Shown piece after piece: positions 43,882-54,952 of a stretch of DNA of 64,000 nucleotides. The position numbers and the translations under genes are program-made. A model generated the notes under the pieces. The model was not told the origin of the DNA and did no database searches. It worked only from the letters and a program-made list of their open reading frames with translations. Position 1 is the stretch's first letter. Each line of letters begins with the position of its first letter. The stretch covers positions 1-64,000 of the forward strand of contig JBAKBP010003131.1 in assembly GCA_037953745.1 (NCBI GenBank), in the 5' to 3' direction. This stretch comes from Lithodes maja. Its lineage: Eukaryota; Arthropoda; Malacostraca; Decapoda; Lithodidae.

Positions 43882-46800
43882 ACTTAGAGTAATTTCATGG
43901 AATGTTAATGGACTACGTAATAGAATTGATGACTTGCATTATTATGTAAATAAATATGATATAGATGTTATACTCCTCCAAGAGACTCGGGAAGGGAATG
44001 TTAACTTGTTAACGCTAAATAGATATAAAAAATATACTCTCCCGGCGAGCGAAGGCATTAGGGGCGTATCAACCTACGTGATAAATACCATTCCCTCGGA
44101 GCTTGTAGAAAACCCTCATAAAACCGACGGGGTAGAATCAGTTTCTATTAAATTATTTATGAAAGAGGGGTCAATAAGTGTTGTTAACCTTTACGTATCT
44201 AAGAATTGTTTTTCCATTAACTCTCTACCTAATAGTGTATTTAATGAGGTAACTCTTATTGCCGGGGACCTAAACGCTCGTCACAGGGAATTAGAGGGCG
44301 GGGAAACTACCAACACTAACGGGAGGAGATTCAATCAATTATTGAAAGACTATCCAGATATCAAATTGCTAGGGACACAGGCAGCAACACACATACAGGG
44401 AGGGAGGCTAGACTATGCAGTGATTATTAATGGCCAAGGTTTGGATGGGAGGTGTGATGTTACACCGGAATTACTCAGCGACCATTTCTCTTTAGATATA
44501 AGTATTCCTTTGGGTAAAGTGGACATAAAGTATAAAAGAAAAAGGATAATATTACCTCTAGACAAGATAACTAATTTTAGCAATAGTATTCGGGATTGGT
44601 ATAGAGACTATGAACCAATTTGTACAAATCAGTTTTATGAAGATATGGCCAAAATTATAGAAGAGTCATTAAGTGTTAAAGGAGAAAGAAAAATAAGGGA
44701 ATATTCGTCAAACCGGAATAAATACTATAATGACCAAACATTAAAGGATTGGTCAAAAATGCTTAAGCAAAGCCATAAGAAGTGGGTGGAGGCGGGAAGG
44801 GATGACTCTACTAAATCCGATCTACTTGAGGCGTCCCGGATTTGCGGGCAGGCCCGTAAAGAAGTGAGAGGAGACTATTGGAAGAAATTTGCAAATAAGA
44901 TTGGGAATACCACAAATATCAGTGAAATCTGGAGAGAAGTTAATAAAGTACGGGGGAAAAGGAAAAGTAATGTCGCACACCCACATCCACAACAAAAGGC
45001 AAACGAATTAATGGAAAAGTGGGCAACTGCCGCTAGTACCGATTCACTGCCGCAGGACGTCAGGGAGGGATTAGAGGGTTGGGAAAATGAGAGGAGAGAA
45101 ACTATTGTTAACGCATTAAATATAGCACACATCACAGATGTAGATGTAACAAGAGATGAACTACTTAGAGCAATTAAACAAGGTAAATCTACAGCTCCCG
45201 GGGAAGACGGTATAACTTACGATGTATTAAACTGCCAAGCCAGTATAGAAGATAGCCCCCTCCTTCGATTATTCAACATGAGTCTTAAAGAGGGTAAACT
45301 ACCTAAAGCGTGGAAAAAAGCTATAATCATTCCCATCCCTAAACCAAATGGGGAGAGTAGACCCGTTTCCCTCACATCGTGTATGTCCAAAATGATGGAG
45401 AGAATCGTGTTGGAGAGGCTATTATATATCACAGACGATAAATTGTGCAACAATCTGTTCGGTTTTAGAAAAGGTAGGGGTACATCTGATGCAGTCATAA
45501 AGTGTCTGGCCAACGATAATGATTACTGCAGGGTATACGTGGATCTCAAGGGCGCCTTTGATAAAGCAAATGGAGAGGTAATTTTGTTTGAATTAGCTAA
45601 CATGGGTGTAAAAGGAAAATTATTACATTGGATAGGAGATTATTTATTTGGAAGGAAGGCCCAGGTGTGGTATCAAGGGGCTCTTTCTGAGGAAAGAAAC
45701 TTGACCTGGGTACACCACAAGGCGGGGTATTAAGTCCATTCCTCTTTAATGTCCTAATGAATAGGATAGCTCAAGATATGCTAGGTCCAGGTGTTAAAAT
45801 AACAATATACGCAGACGATATAATGCTGCAAAGCAGTAGCGTTGAGAATATGCAATTGGCCCTCAACAAATTTGGGCAATTAACCCAGAAGCTAGGGCTA
45901 GTAATTAATGAAGAAAAAACTAAATTTCAGTGTCGTGCTATGGGCGATAAACAATTCGCTGTGAATGAAAAAAATATTGATAGGGTTAGGAGCTATAAGT
46001 ATCTAGGCATCTATATAGGATATACATCAGACAGTAAAGATGCCGAGTTACATCATATACAAACACAATGTAAGGCACGTATGGCACCCTTGAAATCCCT
46101 AGCTTGGAGTGGTACAGGTGTTGGTGTACAGGTACTGCGGATGATGTACCTCACCACTATTAGGTCAGTGGTGGAATATGCCAGCCCCGTTCTCTCTTGC
46201 CTTGGTGAAGGAAGGTTGGATAAAATAGAAACTATCCAAAATGAGGCTATGCGGGTTATATTAAACTGCCCCAAAAATGCGATGGTAGCTGCTATGAGAT
46301 TAGCATTAAATTTAACAACCTTGCGACACAGAATAGAGGAAGTAAACCTAGTATCGGCAATGAGACATATACGGTCAGGTAGTGGTGAAAAATTGGCACA
46401 AGACGTCAACGATGGCATACGTAAAATTCGAACCTTCAGGAGGCAAGGCAAGAGGGGATACCTAAAAGAACTAATACATAAAGTAGAGAAATTTGACCTA
46501 ATAAATTTCTTTCTGGTCGAAGAGAGGGCAAAAAAACCTCCACCCTGGGAAGATAAAGGCGTGGATATAAATATTATCAAGCTGGGGAAAAAGAAAAGTA
46601 TGTACGAGACTGGGGAACTTAAAATAATTGTTGAAGAAAAGATAAATGAATTAAAAGATGATAATGTTGCGCAAGTATACTGCGATGGCTCTGTCACAGA
46701 AAATGGGAGAGCAGGATGTGGGATACTGGTGAGTGACGATGTAGGTAACGATAACATATACAGTGAATATTATTATAGAATAAGTAACAACGTGTCCTCT

Positions 46801-47523
46801 ACGCAGGCAGAAATATGTGCTATGTTATACGGGTTAAATAAAATAAGAGGGGGAGAAGGTGATGTGTGCTTTTTCGTAGACAGTCGAAGTGCTTTGGAAT
46901 CTATGAACAGCAAAAAACCCGTGTATGAAAAGCTGGTATCTCAGTGTAAGGTTATTATAGATGAACTACGCAATAATGGGAGAATGGTAAAATTTACGTG
47001 GATACCTTCACATGTTGGGATAATAAATAATGAAAGAGCGGACGAACTTGCTAAATTAGGAACGGAGAAAGACACAATAGATTACGAGTGCATTCAATCT
47101 TTAAGACAAATTAAATCAACAATTAGAAAAAAACAAAAGGATGCGGAACTTTTTATGATGCAAGAAAAACACGCGAATAGTGCAACATTCTATCACTATA
47201 ATAACGTTGCACGGCGAACTAGCTTCATATACGGAAACTTAAGAAGTGCTTGGAAGGACTCCTTGTGCACACGACTTAGGTTAGGATATTGTTACATGTG
47301 GGAACTTGGTGTTCCTAAAGGAGAACACGAAATATGTTGTCAACTATGTAAAAAACCAAGAAGTCATACCTTAAATCATTATATACTGCACTGCCAACAC
47401 CTAGCGAAATATAGAAACAATGTCATAGATAAGGTCGATGAAAAAATTATATGGATGTTCAATCATAATATGATTACTCAAATAATAGCCAAATGCAAAC
47501 CAATACAATACATCGTAAGGTAA
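43868..47523 (+). pseudogene. I-group LINE ORF2 (APE, RT, RNase H, CCHC) with one frameshift
   Basis: The start ATG overlaps the ORF1 stop by 14 bases. Endonuclease motifs are ISWNVNGLRN, LLQETR, AGDLNARH (near 44265) and LLSDHFSL. RT motifs are APGEDGITYDVL, SRPVSLTS, VYVDLKGAFDKA, the PQGGVLSP region and YADDIML (near 45810). RNase H residues are visible in VYCDGSV, STQAEICAM, FVDSRSAL and WIPSHVGIINNERADELA, and CCQLCKK...HYILHC is the terminal knuckle. A single one-base frameshift near 45700-45710, just before the PQGG motif, ends the first part at 45733; the second is open from 45757 to 47523. All domains otherwise look healthy. Confidence 0.9.
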
Positions 47524-47622
47524 ATATACATAAAACAAAGTTTAGGATTTAGTGTTATGATTATTATGTAATTGATAGCCTCATTATATCATTATTGTCA
47601 TTATAATAATAAATGTGTATGT

Positions 47623-49128
47623 TCTGACATACGGAGCCCTGTATGTTAATTTATGAGTTAGAATTAGAGTTGAAGGAGCCGAACTACCCAAACGGTGAAG
47701 CGAGTGGGGAAACTACCTCGCCCGCATACCTGCAAACAAGCCTTCACACCTGCGTGCGTCATAGGGGACCCTACAAACTACCTCGATGCCACGATGCTAT
47801 GACGTATGATCGACGCCGGGAGCTGTGATTGGACCAGGCACCTGCTATGCAACTCGAGGAGCTATGATAGGGGCGCGCACCATCACTCACCTCCTGATTC
47901 GTTCCTACACCATCATTGTTTGGTATATAAGACCCGAGTTGTGGGCATTCAAATCAGTCTCATTTGGAGTTGGGGAAGGTGAACTTGCAGCTGGAGGAAG
48001 ACGGGGTGAAGTATTATAATGGGATTGTGACTGTCAGTCAGATTATATAAATGTGTGTTAAGTGTGTTCGGTGTAAACACTTACGTTATGTTGGTTAGTG
48101 AGATATGTGATTGGGAATTAACGTGAACGCTACTATTATGTGTTTAACTATTTGATTGCGAATTAACGTTAACGCTACTATTATTGTGTACTTAACTATT
48201 TGATTGCGAAGTAACGTTAACGCTATTATTATGTACTTAACTATTTTAGTTGACTAACTTGTGGACTAAAGCAACTCTTTAAGTAATTGGGTTATGATGA
48301 AAGTAATACTATTGTTTTATATTAATACTTACGAGTTCTTTCATTTTCTTTGAATTAAGCTTACATTGCTTAATGGTGCTTAGTACGGTGATGCTATTGT
48401 CTCATATTAGTAATATCGCCTTAGACTAACATGGCTGTGTTAATATTACTTCTAGTGATTTCCTAAGCTGAAGAAAATTCTTTTGCCTCAAAATATTATA
48501 TTTTGCTTTTCATATTATTTGAGTGAGACTTGAATCGAATCTATGAAACGATCCTGTAACTTTATTTACTCATAATCAAACTAATGTTACGTGGTTAAGA
48601 AATACATTTAACTAATTATTAAATATATATCTAACTTTTTATGTGACTTTGATATTACTCCTGATGATAATAATAATATAATTCTATTAACGTAAGACCA
48701 GAACCAAGAATAATTAAATTAAATATAAATAAAAGGACATATAAGAAAACTATCTATTCATTTCAAATAGGGTAAGAGACTGAAATATTCTTACTTTAAT
48801 ATTTATCTTTCAAGACTTTTTATAGAATTAATAGTCCTTTAGATATAACTTATTCGGTTCATAACCATAGCCTACTAAGCTTCGGTTAAATAATAGTCTT
48901 TATAAATACTACATGACTTTAATTAGTTTCAGTATTTTTCATAATTAAAGAGTATCAGTCAATAAAGGATACTAAGTCCTAAGATCCAAAAGGAAAGGAA
49001 GCAACAACAGGAAATAATTTTATTAGATTTTACTTTTGTTTTGCCTTCAGCTGACTGATACCTTAATATATATCTCTGTGCTATCTAGATTCATCAAGTT
49101 AACCACTTGAGGATCAAGATACGTAACA
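47623..49128 (+). repeat. 5' LTR
   Basis: 1506 bp, starting TCTGACATACGG (or TGACATACGG if the shared TC is chance) and ending ACGTAACA. Every line compared with 53443-54948 is the same. AATAAA near 48960 could be the polyadenylation signal. Confidence 0.95.
47924..47960 (+). promoter_or_regulatory. LTR core promoter: TATA box and TCAGT initiator
   Basis: TATATAAG at 47924-47931 and TCAGTCT at 47954-47960, with the initiator A about 32 bp downstream of the TATA start. This is the arthropod arrangement. The same pair sits in the 3' LTR at 53744-53780. Confidence 0.65.
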
Positions 49129-49134
49129 GAAGAG

Positions 49135-49152
49135 TGGCGACCTCGCCAGGAT
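49135..49152 (+). promoter_or_regulatory. Primer-binding site
   Basis: TGGCGACCTCGCCAGGAT begins 6 bases after the LTR. The first bases resemble tRNA-Arg-primed elements; the tRNA is not certain. Confidence 0.6.
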
Positions 49153-49215
49153 TCGTTTCATACAGTTTCACTCGGTTTCATTACCGTTTCACTACTTAAA
49201 AACCAAATATTAATC

Positions 49216-50787
49216 ATGCCTCAACTAATTAATGAAGAAGATGCTCGAGTTTTCATAGAATCAGAACCCACAGCCCCTGATATTGACTGTCTGTCAAAAT
49301 CTGAACTGAAAGTGCTTGCCTCACATCTCCAATTAACTGTCTCAAACATGTCTAAAGTAGAGGTGGCTCAGACCATAAAAACACACCTGTTCCCTGTAGA
49401 AGGCGGGGAGGGGGACGGAGCAGTTGGTGGGATCCCTAGTAAACCTAGCCAACTTGATGAACAATTGCCACCTGGATATACCGTTGATCAATTATTCGAA
49501 CTAGAACAAAGCAGAGCAAAGACCGAACAAGCCAGACTAAATATAGAACTAGCCAGAATAAATACCGAACAAGCCAACGCAACAATAGAACTAGCCAGAA
49601 TAAATGCCAGTGCAACGACCGAACAATGTGAATATCAATATCGTACGGCTCAACTAAATGTCAATACAAATGCTCCCGAAATTGCTCCCCCTCTGGGATT
49701 GACAATGACTAGTGTCATTCCACCTTTCACTGAGGATAATGTGCAGGATTTCTTTGTTTTGTTTGAGGAAGTTGCTGGAGGTATGAAGTGGACAAGAGAT
49801 CAATGGCCTTTCATGTTGCAAACCGTTTTGACAGGGCAGGCTCGAGCCACGTATTTGTCAGAAGTAGCAGAAGTTAGGCAGGATTATGACAATCTCAAAG
49901 AAGCTATCCTAAAAACCTATCAATTGCAGCCTGAGGCTTACAGGCAATCTTTCCGTAAAAACCAGAAGAAAGTAGAAGAAACCCATAAGGTATTTGCCAG
50001 GACCATGACTAAAACTTTCAATCATTGGGTCAAGAGTAAGAAAGTCACAAGCTACAACGATCTGAAGGAGTTGGTCCTGTTAGAAAATTTCCTATGGAAA
50101 ATTGATTCTTCTGTATCCTATCATTTAAAGGGGAAAAAGGTAGATTGTCTTGCTGACGCCGCTGACATGGCTGACACATACGTGCTCAACAACAAATTTC
50201 GTGGAAAGAAGCCCTACGATAATTCTAGCTCTAATTTTAAGTATCCCAATCACAAATCTGACAGACCCAGTCACAAGCCTATAACGTCTTCCCCAGCTAG
50301 CCAAAACCGAATTGTTCCCCCAACTAAAAATGCGACTCAGGGCAATGGTAACAGAGGTGGGCCCCAAACTAATAGTAATGCTCAAAGAGGGAACTTTCCC
50401 GTATCCCCTAAAGTATGTACTTTTTGTGGCAAGAGAGGCCACCTAGCATATCAGTGCTGGGCCAAGGAGAGAACGGAGAGATCGGGGCAGACAGTTGCCG
50501 CCGTATCTCAAACTCCATATGTGCCTGTAATGCAGGACTCCCGACAGAAGGAGTACCTAGCACCAAAAGTTCCTTTAATGCAAGACTCTCGACAGGAGTA
50601 CCTAGCAGCTAACGTAAAACATCTAGACAGGGGTGTAGTAGCATGTGTGGTGCAACCCACTAGGGTTAAGCCAATAATAATTTCACCATCAGTGCAGGAC
50701 AGTTACCGTCCCTTTATATCATCTGGCAACGTGAGATTAAATGGTTGTATGCATGAGGTAAAAATTCTGAGACACAGGTTCTACTAG
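49216..50787 (+). CDS. Gag of the Ty3/gypsy element, running into the protease start
   Basis: 523 codons. The N-terminus has a SAP-like helix pair (SKSELKVLASHLQL). Then come ARxNIELARINTEQ heptad-like repeats near residues 95-140, a capsid-like core (FVLFEEVAGGMKW, LTGQARATYLSEV), and one CCHC knuckle CTFCGKRGHLAYQC near residue 405. The last 30 residues are the beginning of the protease. The frame ends at 50787 because of a two-base shortfall at the protease active-site triplet near 50772; the rest continues in another frame from 50795. Gag and Pol were probably one continuous frame. Structural protein of the intracellular particle. Confidence 0.85.
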   Translation: MPQLINEEDARVFIESEPTAPDIDCLSKSELKVLASHLQLTVSNMSKVEVAQTIKTHLFPVEGGEGDGAVGGIPSKPSQLDEQLPPGYTVDQLFELEQSRAKTEQARLNIELARINTEQANATIELARINASATTEQCEYQYRTAQLNVNTNAPEIAPPLGLTMTSVIPPFTEDNVQDFFVLFEEVAGGMKWTRDQWPFMLQTVLTGQARATYLSEVAEVRQDYDNLKEAILKTYQLQPEAYRQSFRKNQKKVEETHKVFARTMTKTFNHWVKSKKVTSYNDLKELVLLENFLWKIDSSVSYHLKGKKVDCLADAADMADTYVLNNKFRGKKPYDNSSSNFKYPNHKSDRPSHKPITSSPASQNRIVPPTKNATQGNGNRGGPQTNSNAQRGNFPVSPKVCTFCGKRGHLAYQCWAKERTERSGQTVAAVSQTPYVPVMQDSRQKEYLAPKVPLMQDSRQEYLAANVKHLDRGVVACVVQPTRVKPIIISPSVQDSYRPFISSGNVRLNGCMHEVKILRHRFY

Positions 50788-50794
50788 CACCCTC

Positions 50795-53143
50795 ATGGTG
50801 AATCCTTACACTGAGTGCCCACCTGGCGAACCAGTTGTAATGAGAGGTGCTGGAGGCCAGTTTTATGCATACTTGGTAAAAGGCGAAATTGAATGTGAGT
50901 TACTACAGGGTGAGGCCACCATAGCTTTGTGTAGGTCCCAAGATATCCCTGTGCCTGGGGTAACGCTCCTTTTGGGGAATGATGTAGCAGGTGAGAAGGT
51001 CCGACCAGACCCCATTTTGTCACTTTCCCCTGTTAACGAGCCACTAACCGGTGAGCTCGAAAAGGAGATGCCAACAGTTTTCCCTGTGTGTGCTGTCACA
51101 CGTTCAATGTCTCAAGTAGCAGTTCCCTCCGACAGAAATGTACCGAATGTAAGAGTTGATGAAAGGGATGATGAGAGTGTGCATGACGCTCCAACTGTGC
51201 CTGATGATGTGACTGAGGTGGATTTATCTGACACCTTTATGGCTCATCTTGACCCTAACGATGACCATGAAACTCCTCCAAATTGTCCTAGTGGCCTGGT
51301 AGAGCTACAGAGAGATGATAGTGAATGCAAGGAGTTGGCTACCAGGTCTGTGAGTGAAGAGGAATGTGAGAAGGAGGGTGGTGAATGTTTCTACCTCAAA
51401 GGAGGAGTATTGTGGCGAAGATGGAGACCGCCACACAGACCAATCGATGACGGGGCTTGGGACGTCCATCAAGTAGTAGTCCCCAAACCTTGTCGTAAAG
51501 ATATCATGGAAATGGCACATTGTATACCATTGGCAGGACACCTAGGTGTGAGAAAAACTCTAGACAGAATCAGAGCCCACTTTTACTGGCCAGGAATGCG
51601 TGCAGATGTAGTGGAGTGTTGTAGAGTGTGTCACACTTGCCAGATGACAGGAAAACCCAATCAGAAGGTGCCTGTACATCCTCTGGTGCCCTTGCCCGTT
51701 TTCGAGAATCCTTTTACTCGGGTGGTAGTGGACATTGTAGGCCCATTGCCTAAGACTTCCCAAGGTAACATTTATTTATTAACTATCATGGACATGGCAA
51801 CTCGCTACCCAGAGGCTATACCCTTAAGGACTACCTCTGCTCCAACTGTCATCAAGGAACTGCTCAAATTCTTCACCAGAATGGGTTTCCCCCATGAGGT
51901 GCAAAGTGATCAAGGAACTAATTTTACCTCTAACATTTTTCAGCAGTCCCTGAAGGAGTTGGGTATCGAGCATGTTAAGTCTAGCACCTACCACCCAGAG
52001 AGTCCAGGGGTTCTCGAACGATATCATCAGACATTAAAAGGAATGTTACGTAAATATTGTACAGAGACCGGAGTTGAGTGGGATAAGGGGGTACCTTTTC
52101 TTTTATTTGCTACTCGTGAGGTTCCAACTGAATCCCTGGGTTTTTCCCCTAATGAGCTAGTTTTCGGTCACCAGGTAAGAGGTCCTTTGCAACTATTGCA
52201 GGATAGCCTAGTTGGCCAGGAGGGGAACCAAAACCTCCTCAAGTATGTTTCAGATTTCAAAACCCGGCTGAGATCCTCATGTGAGTTTGCCGCTCAAAAC
52301 CTGACCGTGGCTAAAAGCTCCATGAAGAAATGGTACGACAGAAAAGCCCGTGAGAGGGAGTTTCAGCCCGGTGATGAGGTTTTGGTCCTGCTCCCCCTTT
52401 TTGGCCAACCTTTATCTGCCAAGTTCAGGGGCCCATATAAGATCATTCGGAGGGTGAGCATTACCGATTATCTAGTAACTACCCCAGACAGGAGAAAGCC
52501 CACGCAAGTATTCCATATAAATATGTTGAAACCCTACCATAGGTCCCCTGATTCCTCTCTTCCAGATTCTCCCACTGTGGCAGTGAATGTCAGGACCTGT
52601 GAACAGCCTGGTGCGGACAAAGTCTTCAGTTCTCTTACTGACCCGCAACAGACTGTTCCAGAGCCTGAAGGTATCCATGCAGACTTTGACTTGTCATGTA
52701 GCCTATCCAACTTTCAGTATAATTCAGTGGCTTGGAGGGAATTACCATCTAAACTATGTCATCTTCCCTCTGATCAAGCGAACCAACTAATCTCTGTTTT
52801 ATCTCAGTCTCCCAGTGTGTTCCGTGATACTCCAGGGCTCACTTCTTTGGCCGTGCACGACATCGACGTAGGGGATGCAACTCCCATTAAACTATCCCCC
52901 TACCGTGTCTCACCACAACGCAGGAGTATACTGCAGGTCGAGCTTGACTTAATTTTTTCAAACCAGCTGATCACAAGGGCCTTAAGCCAGTGGAGTAGTC
53001 CGGTCATACTTGTGCCAAAGCCAGACAGGAGCCATAGGTTTTGTAGGGACTATAGGCAAGTCAATGCTGTCACAAAGAACGATACCTACCCACTGCCACG
53101 GATCAAAGATTACATTTACCAGGTTGGCCTCATACAGCAGTAA
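50795..53143 (+). CDS. Pol fragment: protease C-terminus, integrase, RT N-terminus
   Basis: 782 residues. Residues 1-70 are the protease end (TLLLGNDVAG). Integrase follows: the HHCC zinc domain (LAGHLGVRKTL ... CRVCHTC, about 51520-51645), DDE core aspartates in VVDIVGPLP (near 51730) and QSDQGTNFT (near 51908), the glutamate in YHPESPGVLERYHQ (near 52010), and a GPY/F module with FRGPYKI (near 52430). After a 100-residue linker the RT begins (IDVGDATPIKLSPYRVSP, WSSPVILVPKPD, FCRDYRQVN, TYPLPRI) and stops at 53143, before its catalytic site. The start used here lies inside the old protease. One uninterrupted frame joins integrase to RT, so the domain order is real in this copy. Confidence 0.85.
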   Translation: MVNPYTECPPGEPVVMRGAGGQFYAYLVKGEIECELLQGEATIALCRSQDIPVPGVTLLLGNDVAGEKVRPDPILSLSPVNEPLTGELEKEMPTVFPVCAVTRSMSQVAVPSDRNVPNVRVDERDDESVHDAPTVPDDVTEVDLSDTFMAHLDPNDDHETPPNCPSGLVELQRDDSECKELATRSVSEEECEKEGGECFYLKGGVLWRRWRPPHRPIDDGAWDVHQVVVPKPCRKDIMEMAHCIPLAGHLGVRKTLDRIRAHFYWPGMRADVVECCRVCHTCQMTGKPNQKVPVHPLVPLPVFENPFTRVVVDIVGPLPKTSQGNIYLLTIMDMATRYPEAIPLRTTSAPTVIKELLKFFTRMGFPHEVQSDQGTNFTSNIFQQSLKELGIEHVKSSTYHPESPGVLERYHQTLKGMLRKYCTETGVEWDKGVPFLLFATREVPTESLGFSPNELVFGHQVRGPLQLLQDSLVGQEGNQNLLKYVSDFKTRLRSSCEFAAQNLTVAKSSMKKWYDRKAREREFQPGDEVLVLLPLFGQPLSAKFRGPYKIIRRVSITDYLVTTPDRRKPTQVFHINMLKPYHRSPDSSLPDSPTVAVNVRTCEQPGADKVFSSLTDPQQTVPEPEGIHADFDLSCSLSNFQYNSVAWRELPSKLCHLPSDQANQLISVLSQSPSVFRDTPGLTSLAVHDIDVGDATPIKLSPYRVSPQRRSILQVELDLIFSNQLITRALSQWSSPVILVPKPDRSHRFCRDYRQVNAVTKNDTYPLPRIKDYIYQVGLIQQ

Positions 53144-53350
53144 GTTTAATTTAATGAGAGGATTTTGGCAATTAGCTCTCCCTTGTAGCGAGGTAAATAT
53201 CATGCTTTTGTAGTACGCTTTCAAGCCTTCAGCTGTGAGATAATGCCTTGCAGTTCGAATAACGCTCCAGCTACGTTCCGGCTATGTTCTGATGTGGTAC
53301 CTGGAGACGTTGCCTACTTTGGGTGATATCCTTATTATATCCTCATTATA
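53144..53350 (+). pseudogene. Decayed RT remnant
   Basis: Frame-shifting relics of RT: KFNLMRGFWQLALP, then VRFQAFSCEIMP with NAPATF, then a LGDILIIS trace where the YxDD box should be (near 53320). The RT thumb and RNase H are missing. The missing functions must be supplied by another copy if this family still moves. Confidence 0.7.
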
Positions 53351-53432
53351 ATCTTGCTGTTGCCAATCTGGTGGTGAATCTATTTATGTATTATGTTTAA
53401 TATTATGTACTGTACTCCTTAAACTCTTTTCT

Positions 53433-53442
53433 AGGGGGGAGG
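53433..53442 (+). promoter_or_regulatory. Polypurine tract
   Basis: AGGGGGGAGG directly before the 3' LTR; plus-strand primer site. Confidence 0.8.
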
Positions 53443-54948
53443 TCTGACATACGGAGCCCTGTATGTTAATTTATGAGTTAGAATTAGAGTTGAAGGAGCC
53501 GAACTACCCAAACGGTGAAGCGAGTGGGGAAACTACCTCGCCCGCATACCTGCAAACAAGCCTTCACACCTGCGTGCGTCATAGGGGACCCTACAAACTA
53601 CCTCGATGCCACGATGCTATGACGTATGATCGACGCCGGGAGCTGTGATTGGACCAGGCACCTGCTATGCAACTCGAGGAGCTATGATAGGGGCGCGCAC
53701 CATCACTCACCTCCTGATTCGTTCCTACACCATCATTGTTTGGTATATAAGACCCGAGTTGTGGGCATTCAAATCAGTCTCATTTGGAGTTGGGGAAGGT
53801 GAACTTGCAGCTGGAGGAAGACGGGGTGAAGTATTATAATGGGATTGTGACTGTCAGTCAGATTATATAAATGTGTGTTAAGTGTGTTCGGTGTAAACAC
53901 TTACGTTATGTTGGTTAGTGAGATATGTGATTGGGAATTAACGTGAACGCTACTATTATGTGTTTAACTATTTGATTGCGAATTAACGTTAACGCTACTA
54001 TTATTGTGTACTTAACTATTTGATTGCGAAGTAACGTTAACGCTATTATTATGTACTTAACTATTTTAGTTGACTAACTTGTGGACTAAAGCAACTCTTT
54101 AAGTAATTGGGTTATGATGAAAGTAATACTATTGTTTTATATTAATACTTACGAGTTCTTTCATTTTCTTTGAATTAAGCTTACATTGCTTAATGGTGCT
54201 TAGTACGGTGATGCTATTGTCTCATATTAGTAATATCGCCTTAGACTAACATGGCTGTGTTAATATTACTTCTAGTGATTTCCTAAGCTGAAGAAAATTC
54301 TTTTGCCTCAAAATATTATATTTTGCTTTTCATATTATTTGAGTGAGACTTGAATCGAATCTATGAAACGATCCTGTAACTTTATTTACTCATAATCAAA
54401 CTAATGTTACGTGGTTAAGAAATACATTTAACTAATTATTAAATATATATCTAACTTTTTATGTGACTTTGATATTACTCCTGATGATAATAATAATATA
54501 ATTCTATTAACGTAAGACCAGAACCAAGAATAATTAAATTAAATATAAATAAAAGGACATATAAGAAAACTATCTATTCATTTCAAATAGGGTAAGAGAC
54601 TGAAATATTCTTACTTTAATATTTATCTTTCAAGACTTTTTATAGAATTAATAGTCCTTTAGATATAACTTATTCGGTTCATAACCATAGCCTACTAAGC
54701 TTCGGTTAAATAATAGTCTTTATAAATACTACATGACTTTAATTAGTTTCAGTATTTTTCATAATTAAAGAGTATCAGTCAATAAAGGATACTAAGTCCT
54801 AAGATCCAAAAGGAAAGGAAGCAACAACAGGAAATAATTTTATTAGATTTTACTTTTGTTTTGCCTTCAGCTGACTGATACCTTAATATATATCTCTGTG
54901 CTATCTAGATTCATCAAGTTAACCACTTGAGGATCAAGATACGTAACA
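53443..54948 (+). repeat. 3' LTR
   Basis: Reads identical to the 5' LTR over 1506 bp, then ATGT. Confidence 0.95.
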
Positions 54949-54952
54949 ATGT

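Larger units (their letters stand above)
41990..47622 (+). mobile_element. I-group LINE, near full-length
   Basis: ORF1 with zinc knuckles, ORF2 with APE, RT, RNase H and terminal CCHC. The 3' UTR reaches ATAATAATAAATG, where the LTR retrotransposon begins. Either this is the natural (TAA)n end, or the UTR resumes after the LTR element at 54953. RNase H plus the ORF1 type place it in the I group (I, Nimb, LOA and relatives); the exact clade needs a tree. Confidence 0.85.
47623..54948 (+). mobile_element. Ty3/gypsy LTR retrotransposon, order Gag-PR-IN-RT (Gmr1-like), RT truncated
   Basis: 7.3-kb element flanked by ATGT on both sides (47619-47622 and 54949-54952), consistent with a 4-bp target duplication. 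The LTRs are 1.5 kb and read identical. The internal frame gives Gag, protease, integrase, then the start of RT. RNase H and most of RT are missing. Integrase before RT is the copia-like order found within Ty3/gypsy only in the Gmr1-type group. Confidence 0.85.

Noticed and set aside
46053..46757. 234-codon minus-strand frame
   Set aside because: Antisense shadow of the I-group LINE ORF2, which has clear domains on the plus strand.
47643..48019. 61- and 64-codon frames found twice (also at 53463-53839)
   Set aside because: They lie in the LTR upstream of and across the promoter and duplicate only because the LTRs are identical.
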